Under the pieces are notes generated by a model. The model was not told where the DNA came from. It did not search any database and worked only from the letters and a program-made list of their open reading frames with translations. A DNA stretch of 64,000 nt. Source: Pseudomonas sp. MUP55. GTDB lineage: Bacteria; Pseudomonadota; Gammaproteobacteria; Pseudomonadales; Pseudomonadaceae. A program made the translations under genes and the position numbers. The stretch covers positions 2,108,001 through 2,172,000 of the forward strand of contig NZ_CP138214.1 of the NCBI RefSeq assembly GCF_034043515.1. Direction: 5' to 3'. This document shows, piece by piece, positions 20,100 through 29,880 of the stretch. Position 1 is the first letter of the stretch; each line of letters begins with the position of its first letter.

Positions 20100-21074
20100 A
20101 TGACCAGCCAGTTCCCCCAAGCCCGCCCACGTCGCCTGCGCCGCTCCCCGGAGCTGCGTGGCTTGTTCCAGGAAAGCGAATTTACCCTCAACGACCTGGT
20201 GCTGCCGATCTTCGTCGAAGAAGAAATCGATGACTTCGTGCCGATCACCAGCATGCCGGGCGTGTTGCGTATCCCCGAGAAAAAACTGGCCGGCGAGATC
20301 GAGCGTTATGCCCGTGCCGGCATCAAGTCGGTGATGACCTTTGGCGTGTCCCACCACCTGGACGCCAATGGCAGCGACACCTGGAAGGAACGCGGCCTGG
20401 TCTCGCGCATGTCGTCGATCATCAAGGACGCCGTGCCGGAAATGATCGTGATGTCCGACACCTGCTTTTGCGAATACACCGATCACGGCCACTGCGGTGT
20501 CATGCATGGCGCCCACGTCGACAATGACGCAACCCTGGTCAACCTGGGTAAACAAGCCGTGGCCGCCGCCCGCGCCGGCGCCGACGTGATCGCCCCCTCG
20601 GCGGCGATGGACGGCCAGGTCCAGGCCATCCGCCGCGCCCTCGACGACGCGGGCTTCACCCACATCCCGATCATGGCCTACTCCACCAAATTTGCCTCGG
20701 CGCTCTACGGTCCGTTCCGCGAAGCTGGCGGCAGCGCCCTCAAGGGCGACCGCAAAAGCTATCAAATGAACCCGATGAACCGCCGCGAAGCCGTACGCGA
20801 ATCGCTGCTCGACGAGCAGGAAGGCGCCGATGCGCTGATGGTCAAACCGGCCGGCGCCTACCTCGACATCATCCGCGACATCCGCGAAGCCTCCCGCCTG
20901 CCCGTGGCGGCGTATCAGGTAAGTGGTGAGTACGCGATGATCAAATTCGGTGCCCAGGCGGGTGCTATCGATGAAGACCGCGTCGTGCGCGAGACCTTGG
21001 GCTCGATCAAACGGGCGGGGGCGGATTTGATATTTACGTACTTTGCGATGGATTTGGCGTTGGCGGGGATTTAA
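20100..21074 (+). CDS. hemB: Porphobilinogen synthase (delta-aminolevulinate dehydratase) HemB
   Basis: Condenses two 5-aminolevulinate molecules to porphobilinogen in heme synthesis. 324 residues. Schiff-base lysines are visible in [17 protein letters not shown] and [13 protein letters not shown]. The region [16 protein letters not shown] keeps a CxCx7C cysteine set, so it may retain a zinc site; P. aeruginosa HemB itself is known as a Mg-dependent enzyme. The ATG is preceded by AGGAAAGCC. It is monocistronic, with a perfect 12-bp hairpin after the stop. Confidence 0.97.
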   Translation: MTSQFPQARPRRLRRSPELRGLFQESEFTLNDLVLPIFVEEEIDDFVPITSMPGVLRIPEKKLAGEIERYARAGIKSVMTFGVSHHLDANGSDTWKERGLVSRMSSIIKDAVPEMIVMSDTCFCEYTDHGHCGVMHGAHVDNDATLVNLGKQAVAAARAGADVIAPSAAMDGQVQAIRRALDDAGFTHIPIMAYSTKFASALYGPFREAGGSALKGDRKSYQMNPMNRREAVRESLLDEQEGADALMVKPAGAYLDIIRDIREASRLPVAAYQVSGEYAMIKFGAQAGAIDEDRVVRETLGSIKRAGADLIFTYFAMDLALAGI

Positions 21075-21083
21075 GGGCGCTGT

Positions 21084-21123
21084 TTATCCCTGTGATGAGC
21101 GGGCGTGCTTGTCACAGGGATAA
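21084..21123. terminator. Perfect 12-bp hairpin between hemB and the immunity gene
   Basis: TTATCCCTGTGA and TCACAGGGATAA are perfect arms around a 16-nt loop. There is no T-tract, so it may be a transcript-end stabiliser or rho-associated end for the convergent genes rather than a classical terminator. Confidence 0.55.
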
Positions 21124-21157
21124 GAGGGTGATCATTCATATTCAGTTTGAACGGTGC

Positions 21158-21571
21158 TCAATTAAATTTTTCGTAATCTTCCGCACCTAGTGATATTAAC
21201 CATTTTTTGAAGAAATCAATTTGATCCTGCGGGTTGTTAGTTAGGTCGTTTTCCTCATAGTCGAATAAATGAACTATGTTGTCGTTGGTCGCTTGTTGGC
21301 CCAAAGTCATTTCGTACGCGACAAGTCCAGCGCTCATCTGAGAGGCCATTCTTGAAGGTTTAACGTTTATTTTTGCTCCCTTGCATAGAAAAGTTATCTG
21401 CGGGAAATCTGCTCGAATGTTTGCGAAGCAAACATATAGGTCTTTTCCTTCATAAATCTTTCCAAAATTTTCAGCTTCTGAAAACGTCATGGTGAGTTTT
21501 GTTGGATCATATTTGACGGTGACTTGTTTGTGTTCGTTATTGATTATTGCTTTTATATTTTTTGTTTTCAT
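21158..21571 (-). CDS. Probable immunity protein for the Rhs toxin (unassigned family)
   Basis: 137-residue acidic cytosolic protein starting MKTKNIKAIINNEHKQVTVK. It begins one base after the rhs stop codon, with AGGAAA as RBS inside the rhs 3' end, the usual arrangement of an Rhs toxin and its immunity gene. I do not recognise a family; it lacks the macro/ADP-ribosylhydrolase signatures expected of an enzyme that reverses ADP-ribosylation, so it more likely blocks the toxin by binding. The region is clearly AT-rich compared with neighbours, like the toxin tip, which suggests joint transfer. Immunity function is inferred from position only. Confidence 0.72.
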   Translation of the reverse strand: MKTKNIKAIINNEHKQVTVKYDPTKLTMTFSEAENFGKIYEGKDLYVCFANIRADFPQITFLCKGAKINVKPSRMASQMSAGLVAYEMTLGQQATNDNIVHLFDYEENDLTNNPQDQIDFFKKWLISLGAEDYEKFN

Positions 21572-21572
21572 T

Positions 21573-24500
21573 TTATTTCCTGTTAGGGTTTGGTATGGAA
21601 TATCCGACATATGTTCCATCAGCTTTTACTGGCGTGGCGCCTAGTATATCTTCCGTATAAATTCTGTGATGGATAGCAAACTCTTGCTCTCTAGGGTAAG
21701 GCGCCTGCTTTCCTAGTTCAGTATTTATATCATGGCCCTCAATGCTTTTAAGCGTGTATAAATAGCCTTTTTTTTCTCCATAGCTGGTCGCAAAGGTGAT
21801 TCCGACTGCTCGAGATGGCGATGTACTTATGAAATTGCTTGGGGGGTCATCGCTGTCAATCGCGTGCAAGTATAAATCTTCGCTGCTGCCTTTGCTTCTA
21901 AAGCCATTTTTGAATACCTCATTTGGAGGAACTTTGTCTCCACGAAAAAGATATCCTTCATCATGGCTCGGCGATGGAGGGCTGGGTTCTACTTTTTTAC
22001 TTGGTACTAATGCTAAAGGATCTTTAACGCCTACGGATGGGTTACATTCTTCCTTGCCGGGACATCTACTCAGTCCAAGCGGATCAATCCAACCTGTAGG
22101 GTTGGGTACGTATTGGTAAGCGTTGATTCCACCCGCCAGCTTCACCGGATCAGGCGTCAGGTAACGACCAATATCCGGATTGTAGTAACGATGGCGGTTG
22201 TAGTGCAGGCCGCTTTCCTGGTCGAAATACTGGCCCTGGAAACGCAGCGGGTTGTCGATTTTGCCTACGTCGAGCCGGCTGATTTCGCCGTAGGCGCGGT
22301 AGTGGGCGGACCAGACGATGTCGCCTTCAGGTGTAGTGAGTTCCTGCGGCGTGCCGAGGTGATCGAGTTGGTAGTGATAGGGCTTGGTTTTTTCTGGCCC
22401 GAACCCCTCAAGCAAGACCAGCGGGCGGAAGCTGTCCGGTTCGTAGAGGTAGCTGCGATGACGATCCGCATGATGCTCAGCAACGACTTTGTCGCCTTGC
22501 CAGAAAAACTCCGTCGTGATGCCGTCGACGGTTTTGCTGATACGCCGCCCAAACGGATCATAGCGATAACTGGCCGTTTGCCCGTTGGGTTTCGTGACGC
22601 CGATCAGCCGGTGCTGGCAGTCATAGCGATACTCGGTAACGAGTGAGTGACCCTTGCCTCGCCGCTCACGGATGAGGTTGCCAAAGGCGTCATACTCATA
22701 ATGATGATCCCCCTGAATCACCAGGCGATTGCCCGCAACGATGTCCGGCCCCGGCCGGTTTTGCATGAGCAGATTGCCCGCCGGGTTGTGGCCGAAACGC
22801 TCCTGTACGTCTTGCGAGTGATTGGCGCGGGTCAGGCGCTGGAGCGGGTCGTAGTGGTAAAGGTGTTCGCCTTTGCGGGTGTCGTGCAGGCGGGTGAGGT
22901 TGCCGGCTTTGTCGTAGTCGTAGTGGCGTTGGTAGAGGTGGTTTTCCAGTTGGGTGATGGCGTGGGCGTGCAGGCGGTTTTGGTCGTCGTGGTGGTAGTG
23001 GCTGAGCAGTTGGCCTTGTTGGCGCTGGTGTTCGCGGCCGGCCTTGAAGAGGTGTGAGGTCAGTAACGCACCGTTCAGTTCGACGGTGGCGAGGTGGCCG
23101 CCTTTGTCGTGGTTGAAGGTGAGGCGGTTGTTGTCGGGCAGGCGTAAATGTTGAAGCTGGCCGCAGGCGTCGTAGCCGTAGCGCAAGGTGCCCCAGCCCT
23201 GGTGTTCGGCGGTGAGGCGGTTTTGTTTGTCGTATTCGTAGGCCAGGAACCAGTGACCGTCGTCGACGCTGAGGAGGTTGCCTTGGCGGTCGTAGGCATA
23301 GTCGACAATACTGCCGTCGGGCAGGGTTTTTCGTACGAGGCGACCGGCGTGGTCGCGCTGGTATTGGGTGACTAGCTGACGGCCGTCGTCGCCGCGTTCG
23401 GTCTTTTCCAGCAGGTTCCCGTTGAGGTCGTAGGCGTAGGCGGTGCGTTGGCCGTCGAAACCGGTTTCCTGCTGGATCAGGCCGTTGGGGTGGTAGTCGA
23501 GCTGGTAGGTTTCGCCGACTTCGTTTTCGATGGCGGTCAGCAGCAGGCGGGCGTTGTCGTAGCGGTACTTGACCTGGGTGCCGTCGGCATTGATGCGACG
23601 GCTGATCAGGTGCAGGCCGTCGGCGTATTCGTAGCGCGTGACGTGGCCGAGTTCGTCGCGTTCGGCGATGATTTTTCCGTAGGGGTTGTAGCTGAATTCC
23701 CGTGCTGCACCGTCCGGCAGCACCAGGCGAGTTAACCGACCTACGCCGTCCCATTGATACTGGGTCAGCGCGCCCTGTTCATCCTCTCGGGCAATCTGCC
23801 GGCCCAGGTCGTCATAGCGATAGCGCTTGGTCCCGCCATTGGGCAGCTGTTCTTCAACGAGCTGTCCGCGCTCATTCCACACCAGCCGATGGCAGCTGTT
23901 ATCGGGGTACCAAACGCCGGTGAGTTGCCCCTGCTTGTCGTAGCTGTAGTCGGTCGCATGGCCATCCGGATCGATCTGGCGAATGACATCGCCCTGGTCA
24001 TTACGCTCGTATGTCCAGACCGCCTCACCCCGGCGCACCACCCGTACGAAGCCGTCGTCATGCTCGTAGGACGTTGGCTCGTCATCCCCCGGAAACAGCG
24101 CCACCAGGCGTCCGGCGTCGTCGTACTGATACGCCGTCACCGCGCCCAGCGGGTCTTGCTCGACGGTCAGGCGGCCTTTGTCATCGTAGGATTTGAAGTG
24201 CCGGGCGCCGTCCGGGTCGATGCGCTGTACCAGTCGCGCTCGGTCGTCATGGACATAAACCTCTTGGCTGCCATCGGCGTTGTACACGGTGACGCGGCCG
24301 TCGTCGCCCCAGGCATAGCGCGTGTCCATCTGCGAGAAACTGGCCCAGTGCCGGACACAGCGTGCGGCCTTGCCGGCACGTTCCCATTCCCAGAAGAAAC
24401 TCGCGCCACCGGCCAGTTGCCGCTCGAGAATGACGTGTTGCTCGTCGTACCGATAAACCTCGCGTTCACCGACAGCGTTGGTCGCCGACACCAGTCGTCC

Positions 24501-26417
24501 AGCGTCGTCATAGGCGTAGGAAACGACGTTCTGCTCGGTCACCCAAACAAAGGGTTCATGCCCCTTGGCGCGATGAACCTGGTAGTCCACCGCCACAATG
24601 CGATCCAGTTCGTAGCGCAACAGCAAAGAGCGGCCCACGCCGTTATCCAGCCGCTCAATCCGCCCCAACCGATCCCGGAAAATGCGCAATCGGTTGTCAT
24701 ACGCATCGCTGATCGCCGTCAGCACACCGTCGCAAAAGTGGTAGAACCGCGACCCCTGAGCCAGCACCAGTTCATCCGGCAACGATCCCAGGTAAATCGC
24801 CGCTTCCGCCAGGCTGTTGGTGATCGCCGGCCGAGCCACCGTCGGCAAGGGCAGGGTGGTCGAGCGGTTTTCGTGGTCGGTCCACACCACCGAATCGCCC
24901 GACACCACCAGCCGCTGGGCCAGCGCATGGCTCCAGCCAAACCCCAACCCGCAATCCACTTCCACCGCACTGGTGCGATACAGCCGCGTCCACTCGAACG
25001 GCAAAACTCCATCCAGCGCGCCATCGGTGAGGGTCAGCAGTTCTTCGCCGGTGACCATCGACACCGGGCAACCGTGGGTGACGGTTTTGTCCGCAGAAGC
25101 AGCAGCGTCCCCGGCCGGATTTTTCGCGGAAGCAGGCACATCATCCACCGCCTCCTGGCGAACCAACGCCGTGCGCTGGGTCTTGCTGCGCACCGCCGAC
25201 ACCGGGTTTGAAACCAGCGTGTTGTCCACCTTCAATGGCCCAACCGGCACCCCCTTGATCGGTATTGCCGCGCTGCTCAGCAACACCGGCTTGAGCGCTT
25301 CGCTGTGCCCCTCCAGGCGAGCTGCGCCGAACTGCGCGGCTATCTGCTCCAGCCACCTGCGCACCCGGCGCGACTTGATGCCGGCCAACACCTTGGTGCT
25401 GATGCGCACCACAAGACCCATGCCCGCCGTCGCCAGTCCCAGTAACAGCGTGATGACGACCTCGGCGCCAATTTCCCCGAGCATTTCGTTCATGTACGGC
25501 GGCGGCAGCATGCGCATCCAGCTGACCAGCGCCGCCAGGTAAACGAACAGCAAAGGCTCATCACTGAGCACCAGCAAACCCTTGGCAAGGGTCTCGGCAC
25601 TTAGCGCGAGTAATTTTTCGAGTTCGTCCTGGGAAAGGTAATGCAGCAGCTTTTCAGCGTTGGCCAGCGGGTCCGACAACCACTGGAGTAACTGCTTGAT
25701 GTTGTCCCAAACCGAATAAAGAACATTGCCAAAGCCTTGGGCATATGCGCGGTGCAGCGAGAGGTAGCGCTTGAGAAAATTCGCTTCGGAGTAACCCTCC
25801 CAAAGTGGTTCGAAGGTGGTGGCCCATTCACTGCGCAGCCAGCTTTCCAGTGGCGTGATGACCGACTGATAAGAGGCGTACAGCGCCTTGAAATGCTCGG
25901 TGGAAACATCGGGGTAGAAACTGACCCGATACTGCTGGTGGCGATCACACTCGGTCACTTCGAGGATGCCGCTTGGGCCGATGGTTTTATGGATAGGCTC
26001 GCCCAGCGGGCCACCGTCTGGATCGATGCGCTGCAACACCACCGGCGTATTGCCGATCGGCACGAAACGCGAACTCTGAAAGCTATGCACCAGGGTCAAC
26101 GTGCCATTGGCCTGGCAGGTAGCGACGGTGCTGCTGGGAAAGATCGAGCGGTTGATTGGCGCAACCAGCGCCACCTCATCCCCGACCTTGAACACCTGCT
26201 CCACATCCAGTGCCGAAAAGCTGAAAAAGCGCTGTGCCCAGTTGTCGTAGTGGTTGAGGCATCCGCGGAAATCGCTGAGCACGGATTCGACGTCCCGCGT
26301 CTTCGCATCCATCGCGGCCAGCACCAGAAAGCCAATGGCCTGGCTGGTTGCCTCGATCATGGGCGAGCCCCAACGATCCGGGCTCTCACTGGAAAAACCA
26401 TCTGCAATCCCTCGCAC
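21573..26417 (-). CDS. Rhs polymorphic toxin with C-terminal ADP-ribosyltransferase-like domain
   Basis: 1614 residues counted from the GTG at 26417; that start has no clear RBS and the ATG at 26360 (residue 20) is an alternative. Order: N-terminal region of unknown fold (1-290), two membrane segments near 290-345, a DUF6531-type entry (GCPVSMVTGEELLTLTDGAL) near 450, a long YD-repeat shell, and the Rhs core end YYNPDIGRYLTPDPVKLAGG with the autocleavage-type DPLGL ending at 1449. The 165-residue tip has the ART layout: FRGDKVPPNEVFKNGF (Arg1492), FISTSPSR (STS at 1531-1533) and REQEFAIHHRI (Glu1577/Glu1579), as in pertussis toxin S1 and heat-labile enterotoxin A. No PAAR, VgrG or Eag gene is in view. 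Toxin activity is inferred from motifs. Confidence 0.9.
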   Translation of the reverse strand: MRGIADGFSSESPDRWGSPMIEATSQAIGFLVLAAMDAKTRDVESVLSDFRGCLNHYDNWAQRFFSFSALDVEQVFKVGDEVALVAPINRSIFPSSTVATCQANGTLTLVHSFQSSRFVPIGNTPVVLQRIDPDGGPLGEPIHKTIGPSGILEVTECDRHQQYRVSFYPDVSTEHFKALYASYQSVITPLESWLRSEWATTFEPLWEGYSEANFLKRYLSLHRAYAQGFGNVLYSVWDNIKQLLQWLSDPLANAEKLLHYLSQDELEKLLALSAETLAKGLLVLSDEPLLFVYLAALVSWMRMLPPPYMNEMLGEIGAEVVITLLLGLATAGMGLVVRISTKVLAGIKSRRVRRWLEQIAAQFGAARLEGHSEALKPVLLSSAAIPIKGVPVGPLKVDNTLVSNPVSAVRSKTQRTALVRQEAVDDVPASAKNPAGDAAASADKTVTHGCPVSMVTGEELLTLTDGALDGVLPFEWTRLYRTSAVEVDCGLGFGWSHALAQRLVVSGDSVVWTDHENRSTTLPLPTVARPAITNSLAEAAIYLGSLPDELVLAQGSRFYHFCDGVLTAISDAYDNRLRIFRDRLGRIERLDNGVGRSLLLRYELDRIVAVDYQVHRAKGHEPFVWVTEQNVVSYAYDDAGRLVSATNAVGEREVYRYDEQHVILERQLAGGASFFWEWERAGKAARCVRHWASFSQMDTRYAWGDDGRVTVYNADGSQEVYVHDDRARLVQRIDPDGARHFKSYDDKGRLTVEQDPLGAVTAYQYDDAGRLVALFPGDDEPTSYEHDDGFVRVVRRGEAVWTYERNDQGDVIRQIDPDGHATDYSYDKQGQLTGVWYPDNSCHRLVWNERGQLVEEQLPNGGTKRYRYDDLGRQIAREDEQGALTQYQWDGVGRLTRLVLPDGAAREFSYNPYGKIIAERDELGHVTRYEYADGLHLISRRINADGTQVKYRYDNARLLLTAIENEVGETYQLDYHPNGLIQQETGFDGQRTAYAYDLNGNLLEKTERGDDGRQLVTQYQRDHAGRLVRKTLPDGSIVDYAYDRQGNLLSVDDGHWFLAYEYDKQNRLTAEHQGWGTLRYGYDACGQLQHLRLPDNNRLTFNHDKGGHLATVELNGALLTSHLFKAGREHQRQQGQLLSHYHHDDQNRLHAHAITQLENHLYQRHYDYDKAGNLTRLHDTRKGEHLYHYDPLQRLTRANHSQDVQERFGHNPAGNLLMQNRPGPDIVAGNRLVIQGDHHYEYDAFGNLIRERRGKGHSLVTEYRYDCQHRLIGVTKPNGQTASYRYDPFGRRISKTVDGITTEFFWQGDKVVAEHHADRHRSYLYEPDSFRPLVLLEGFGPEKTKPYHYQLDHLGTPQELTTPEGDIVWSAHYRAYGEISRLDVGKIDNPLRFQGQYFDQESGLHYNRHRYYNPDIGRYLTPDPVKLAGGINAYQYVPNPTGWIDPLGLSRCPGKEECNPSVGVKDPLALVPSKKVEPSPPSPSHDEGYLFRGDKVPPNEVFKNGFRSKGSSEDLYLHAIDSDDPPSNFISTSPSRAVGITFATSYGEKKGYLYTLKSIEGHDINTELGKQAPYPREQEFAIHHRIYTEDILGATPVKADGTYVGYSIPNPNRK

Positions 26418-26595
26418 TGTGTGATCAGGGGAGGGACTTTGCAGCGGTTTTCAGGGCAGGGAAGTAGAGCTTATCCGGCGTTTACGTGGGAAGTTTCGGC
26501 CAGAGCCATACTCAGTTCGGCATAGCCACGAACCCCGGTTAGACTTGCCTGTCGATATCCTCACTGCCCGGCCCGCCGTCAATCAAGGAAGCCTC

Positions 26596-27681
26596 ATGTA
26601 TTCAAGCCGCCTGATCCTCTGCCTCGCTACCTTGCTGGTGCTGGCGGGTTGCTCCACCTCACGCGGTCCGCAACTACCCGAGCGCAGCGAGGCCGAGGTG
26701 AAGGCGCAGATCGTGCGGCTGCTACCGGCCACGCTCGCGGACCGTGCCGGTTGGGCCCAGGACATCTACACCGCGTTCGACGCCCAGAAGATCTACCCCA
26801 GCACCGAAAATATCTGCGCCGTGCTGGCGGTGACCGAGCAAGAGTCCACCTATCAGGTCGACCCGGCGGTGCCTGGCATGGGCAAGATCGCCCAGGATGA
26901 AATTCTGCGGCGGGCCGGGAAGGTGCATGTACCGGCGTTTGTCGTGCGCAGCGCGTTGCAATTGCGCTCACCCAGCGGCAAAACCTACGCCGAGCGTTTG
27001 AATGCGGCACGCACGGAGAAGGACCTGAGCGGTATCTTTGACGACTTCATCAGCGTGGTGCCTCTGGGCAACACGCTGTTTGGCGGCTTCAACCCGGTGC
27101 ACACCGCTGGCCCGATGCAGGTCAGCATCGAGTTTGCGCAGAAACAGGCGCGGGGTTATCCCTACACGGTGGACGGTACGATTCGCCGCGAAGTATTTAC
27201 CCGTCGTGGCGGCATGTACTTCGGCATCGCGCATTTGCTGGGCTACCCGGTCAGCTATGACCAGCCGCTGTATCGCTTCGCCGATTTCAACGCCGGTTGG
27301 TACGCCAGCCGCAATGCCGCCTTCCAGGCTGCGGTCAGCCGTGCCTCGGGCACCGACTTGGCGCTGGATGGGGATTTGATTCGCTATGGTTCGTTGCTGC
27401 CGGGCACCACAGAACTGGCGGTGCGTTCATTGGGGGCGAAACTGGACATGCGTAACCCCAGCATTCGCAGCCAACTGGAGCAGGGCGAGCGGTTGGATTT
27501 CGAGGACACCACGCTGTACAAACGCGTATTCGCCTTGGCCGAAGAAGCCGCCGGCAAGCCGCTGCCTCGGGCGGTCCTGCCGGGCATTGTGCTTAAAAGC
27601 CCGAAGATCACCCGCAACCTGACCACGGCCTGGTTTGCCAAACGCGTGGATGAGCGGTATCAGCGTTGTATGAAACGTTGA
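26596..27681 (+). CDS. DUF1615 family lipoprotein
   Basis: Envelope lipoprotein of 361 residues. The signal peptide ends in LVLAGCSTS, giving a lipobox with Cys19. The body resembles a lysozyme-like/SLT fold: VLAVTEQESTYQVDPAVPGM looks like the catalytic-Glu helix and GPMQVSIEFAQ the following turn. It probably acts on peptidoglycan, but the family is formally uncharacterised. The ATG at 26596 has AAGGAAG upstream; the longest frame begins 17 codons earlier. A REPIN follows 44 bp after the stop. Confidence 0.88.
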   Translation: MYSSRLILCLATLLVLAGCSTSRGPQLPERSEAEVKAQIVRLLPATLADRAGWAQDIYTAFDAQKIYPSTENICAVLAVTEQESTYQVDPAVPGMGKIAQDEILRRAGKVHVPAFVVRSALQLRSPSGKTYAERLNAARTEKDLSGIFDDFISVVPLGNTLFGGFNPVHTAGPMQVSIEFAQKQARGYPYTVDGTIRREVFTRRGGMYFGIAHLLGYPVSYDQPLYRFADFNAGWYASRNAAFQAAVSRASGTDLALDGDLIRYGSLLPGTTELAVRSLGAKLDMRNPSIRSQLEQGERLDFEDTTLYKRVFALAEEAAGKPLPRAVLPGIVLKSPKITRNLTTAWFAKRVDERYQRCMKR

Positions 27682-27724
27682 TCTCACGTGGGCTTGCCCC
27701 GATGCCAGTCAGTTAAGGCTTTTT

Positions 27725-27822
27725 GTAGGAGCGAGCTTGCTCGCGAAAAACTCAGGGCTTTCCGCGTTTATTCAGAATGACCGCGTTGCCTGGACGTTTT
27801 TCGCGAGCAAGCTCGCTCCTAC
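27725..27822. repeat. REPIN, family A
   Basis: GTAGGAGCGAGCTTGCTCGC and its inverse frame a spacer containing TTCAGAATGACCGCGTTGCC. The left flank (GCCAGTCAGTTAAGGCTTTT) resembles that of the copy at 1706, so the conserved unit extends about 20 nt beyond the REP. Confidence 0.9.
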
Positions 27823-27944
27823 AGTGGACCCCATTCGACCGGTTTACCTCCAAATCAATGTCGGATTACGGCCAGCGGGCCTTAACGGACACCTATGCCA
27901 GCTCGCAATTTTTGACCGGGTGCTTACCGGGGGATCGACAAAAG

Positions 27945-27977
27945 AAAAGGCCCGATTTTCGTGGAACCGAGCCTTTT
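27945..27977 (-). terminator. Terminator of the thiolase/CoA-transferase operon
   Basis: On the minus strand AAAAGGCTCGGTT pairs with AATCGGGCCTTTT around a short loop, with T-rich sequence after it, 18 nt past the thiolase stop codon. Confidence 0.85.
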
Positions 27978-27994
27978 CCCTGTTGCTCTTTGAA

Positions 27995-29176
27995 TCAGTT
28001 GCGTTCGAGGGCCAGCGCCACGCCCTGGCCGCCACCGATGCACAGCGTTGCCAAACCCTTCTTGGCGTCGCGCTTGATCATTTCATGCAGCAGGGTCACC
28101 AACACACGGCAGCCTGAAGCACCAATCGGGTGGCCGATGGCGATAGCGCCGCCGTTGACGTTGACCTTGTCCGCGTCCCATTCCAGCTCTTTGCCCACCG
28201 CCAGGGATTGCGCGGCGAAGGCTTCGTTGGCTTCGATCAGGTCCAGGTCAGCCAATTGCCAGCCAGCTTTGTCCAGGCAGCGGCGGGTGGCCGACACCGG
28301 GCCGATGCCCATGATTGCCGGGTCGACCCCAGCGTTGGCGTAGCTGGCAATACGCGCCAGTACCGGTAGGCCGAGGGCCTTGGCTTTGGCGGCGCTCATC
28401 AGCAGCACCGCGGCGGCGCCGTCGTTGAGGCTGGAGGCGTTGCCTGCGGTGACGCTGCCGTCTTTTTTGAAGGCGGGCTTGAGCTTGGCCAGGGATTCGG
28501 CGGTGGTACCGGCACGTGGCTGTTCGTCCACCGCAAAGGCCACCGGGTCGCCCTTGCGCTGGGGAATCAGGATGGGCGTGATTTCATCGGCAAAACGCCC
28601 GGCTTCGATGGCGGCGGCGGCTTTTTGCTGGGAGGCGGCGGCAAAGGCGTCCTGCGCCTCGCGGCTGATGCCGTACTTGTCCACGAGGTTCTCGGCGGTG
28701 ATACCCATGTGGTAGTCATTGAAGGCATCCCACAGGCCATCGGTGATCATGCTGTCGATCATCTTGGCGTGGCCCATGCGCAAACCGGTGCGCGCAGCAG
28801 GCAACACGTACGGCGCGAGGCTCATGTTCTCCATGCCGCCGGCGATGATGACGTCGGCGTCGCCGCAACGGATCGCCTGCGCGCCCAGGTGCAGGGCCTT
28901 GAGGCCCGAGCCGCAGACCTTGTTCAGGGTCAGGCTCGGCACGGCGTGAGGCAGGCCGGCGAGAATCGAGGCCTGACGTGCCGGGTTCTGGCCGCTGCCG
29001 GCGGTGAGCACCTGGCCGAGGATCACTTCATCCACTTCGGCCGGGTTCAGGCCGGTCTGTTCCAGCAGGCGGCGAATCACCGCAGCGCCCAGTTCAGGGG
29101 CTGGGATAGCCGCCAGCGAACCCTGAAAGCTGCCCACGGCGGTGCGGGTGGCAGCAACAATCACGACGTCTTGCAT
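27995..29176 (-). CDS. Acetyl-CoA C-acetyltransferase (thiolase)
   Basis: Interconverts acetoacetyl-CoA and two acetyl-CoA. 393 residues. Catalytic residues are visible: Cys in [15 protein letters not shown], His in [14 protein letters not shown], and Cys in [15 protein letters not shown]. An in-frame GTG five codons upstream (29191) overlaps the stop of the CoA-transferase beta gene, so translation could start there; [14 protein letters not shown] is the usual family start. It is the last gene of a three-gene operon for ketone-body/acetoacetate breakdown. Confidence 0.94.
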   Translation of the reverse strand: MQDVVIVAATRTAVGSFQGSLAAIPAPELGAAVIRRLLEQTGLNPAEVDEVILGQVLTAGSGQNPARQASILAGLPHAVPSLTLNKVCGSGLKALHLGAQAIRCGDADVIIAGGMENMSLAPYVLPAARTGLRMGHAKMIDSMITDGLWDAFNDYHMGITAENLVDKYGISREAQDAFAAASQQKAAAAIEAGRFADEITPILIPQRKGDPVAFAVDEQPRAGTTAESLAKLKPAFKKDGSVTAGNASSLNDGAAAVLLMSAAKAKALGLPVLARIASYANAGVDPAIMGIGPVSATRRCLDKAGWQLADLDLIEANEAFAAQSLAVGKELEWDADKVNVNGGAIAIGHPIGASGCRVLVTLLHEMIKRDAKKGLATLCIGGGQGVALALERN

Positions 29177-29187
29177 GGAATCTGTGC

Positions 29188-29847
29188 TCACTGGAAATGC
29201 ATTTCTGGAACGTGGTCCGGGACGATCAGTTTACCGGCGGTCTTGCTCACAATCTCTTCAACGCTGACGCCAGGTGCGCGTTCCTTGAGGACAAAAGCGC
29301 CATTTTCGATTTCCAGGTAGGCCAGGTCCGTCAGCACACGCTTGATACAGTTGGCGCCGGTCAGCGGCAGGCTGCACTGGCTGAGCAGCTTCGACTCACC
29401 GTCCTTGGACGCATGGGTCATGATCACGATGATGTTTTCCGCTCCGGCCACCAGGTCCATCGCGCCGCCCATGCCCTTGACCAGCTTGCCGGGGATCATC
29501 CACGAGGCGATGTTGCCTTGCACGTCCACTTCGAACGCGCCGAGTACGGTGAGGTCCACGTGGCCGCCGCGAATCATTGCGAAGGACTCGGCGGAGGAGA
29601 AAATCGAGGCGCCGATGCGTGCGGTGACGGTTTGCTTGCCGGCGTTGATCATGTCGGCATCAATGGTTTCTTCTGTCGGAAACGGTCCCATGCCAAGCAG
29701 GCCGTTTTCCGATTGCAGCATCACTTCCATGCCTTCGGGAATATAGTTGGCCACCAGGGTTGGAATGCCGATGCCGAGGTTGACGTAGAAACCGTCCTGC
29801 ATTTCGCGGGCGACGCGTTGAGCCATTTGTTCGCGGGTAAGAGCCAT
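29188..29847 (-). CDS. 3-oxoacid CoA-transferase, beta subunit
   Basis: Small subunit (219 residues) of a succinyl-CoA:3-ketoacid (or acetate/acetoacetate) CoA-transferase. The catalytic glutamate motif [10 protein letters not shown] is present near residue 47, and [15 protein letters not shown] and GAMDLVAGA match the subunit family. It follows the alpha gene by 33 bp and its stop overlaps the possible GTG start of the thiolase. The CoA donor (succinyl-CoA or acetyl-CoA) cannot be settled from sequence alone. Confidence 0.94.
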   Translation of the reverse strand: MALTREQMAQRVAREMQDGFYVNLGIGIPTLVANYIPEGMEVMLQSENGLLGMGPFPTEETIDADMINAGKQTVTARIGASIFSSAESFAMIRGGHVDLTVLGAFEVDVQGNIASWMIPGKLVKGMGGAMDLVAGAENIIVIMTHASKDGESKLLSQCSLPLTGANCIKRVLTDLAYLEIENGAFVLKERAPGVSVEEIVSKTAGKLIVPDHVPEMHFQ

Positions 29848-29880
29848 TTTATGAGTCCTTATTGTTCGGGCTGGGGCGGA

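Noticed and set aside
22100..25000. Apparent tandem DNA repeats
   Set aside because: They reflect the degenerate YD protein repeats of the Rhs shell; DNA units are too diverged to count as a repeat array.
21158..26417. Part of a type VI secretion cluster
   Set aside because: No tss, hcp, vgrG, PAAR or eag gene is visible on either side; neighbours hemB and a DUF1615 gene are ordinary chromosomal genes.
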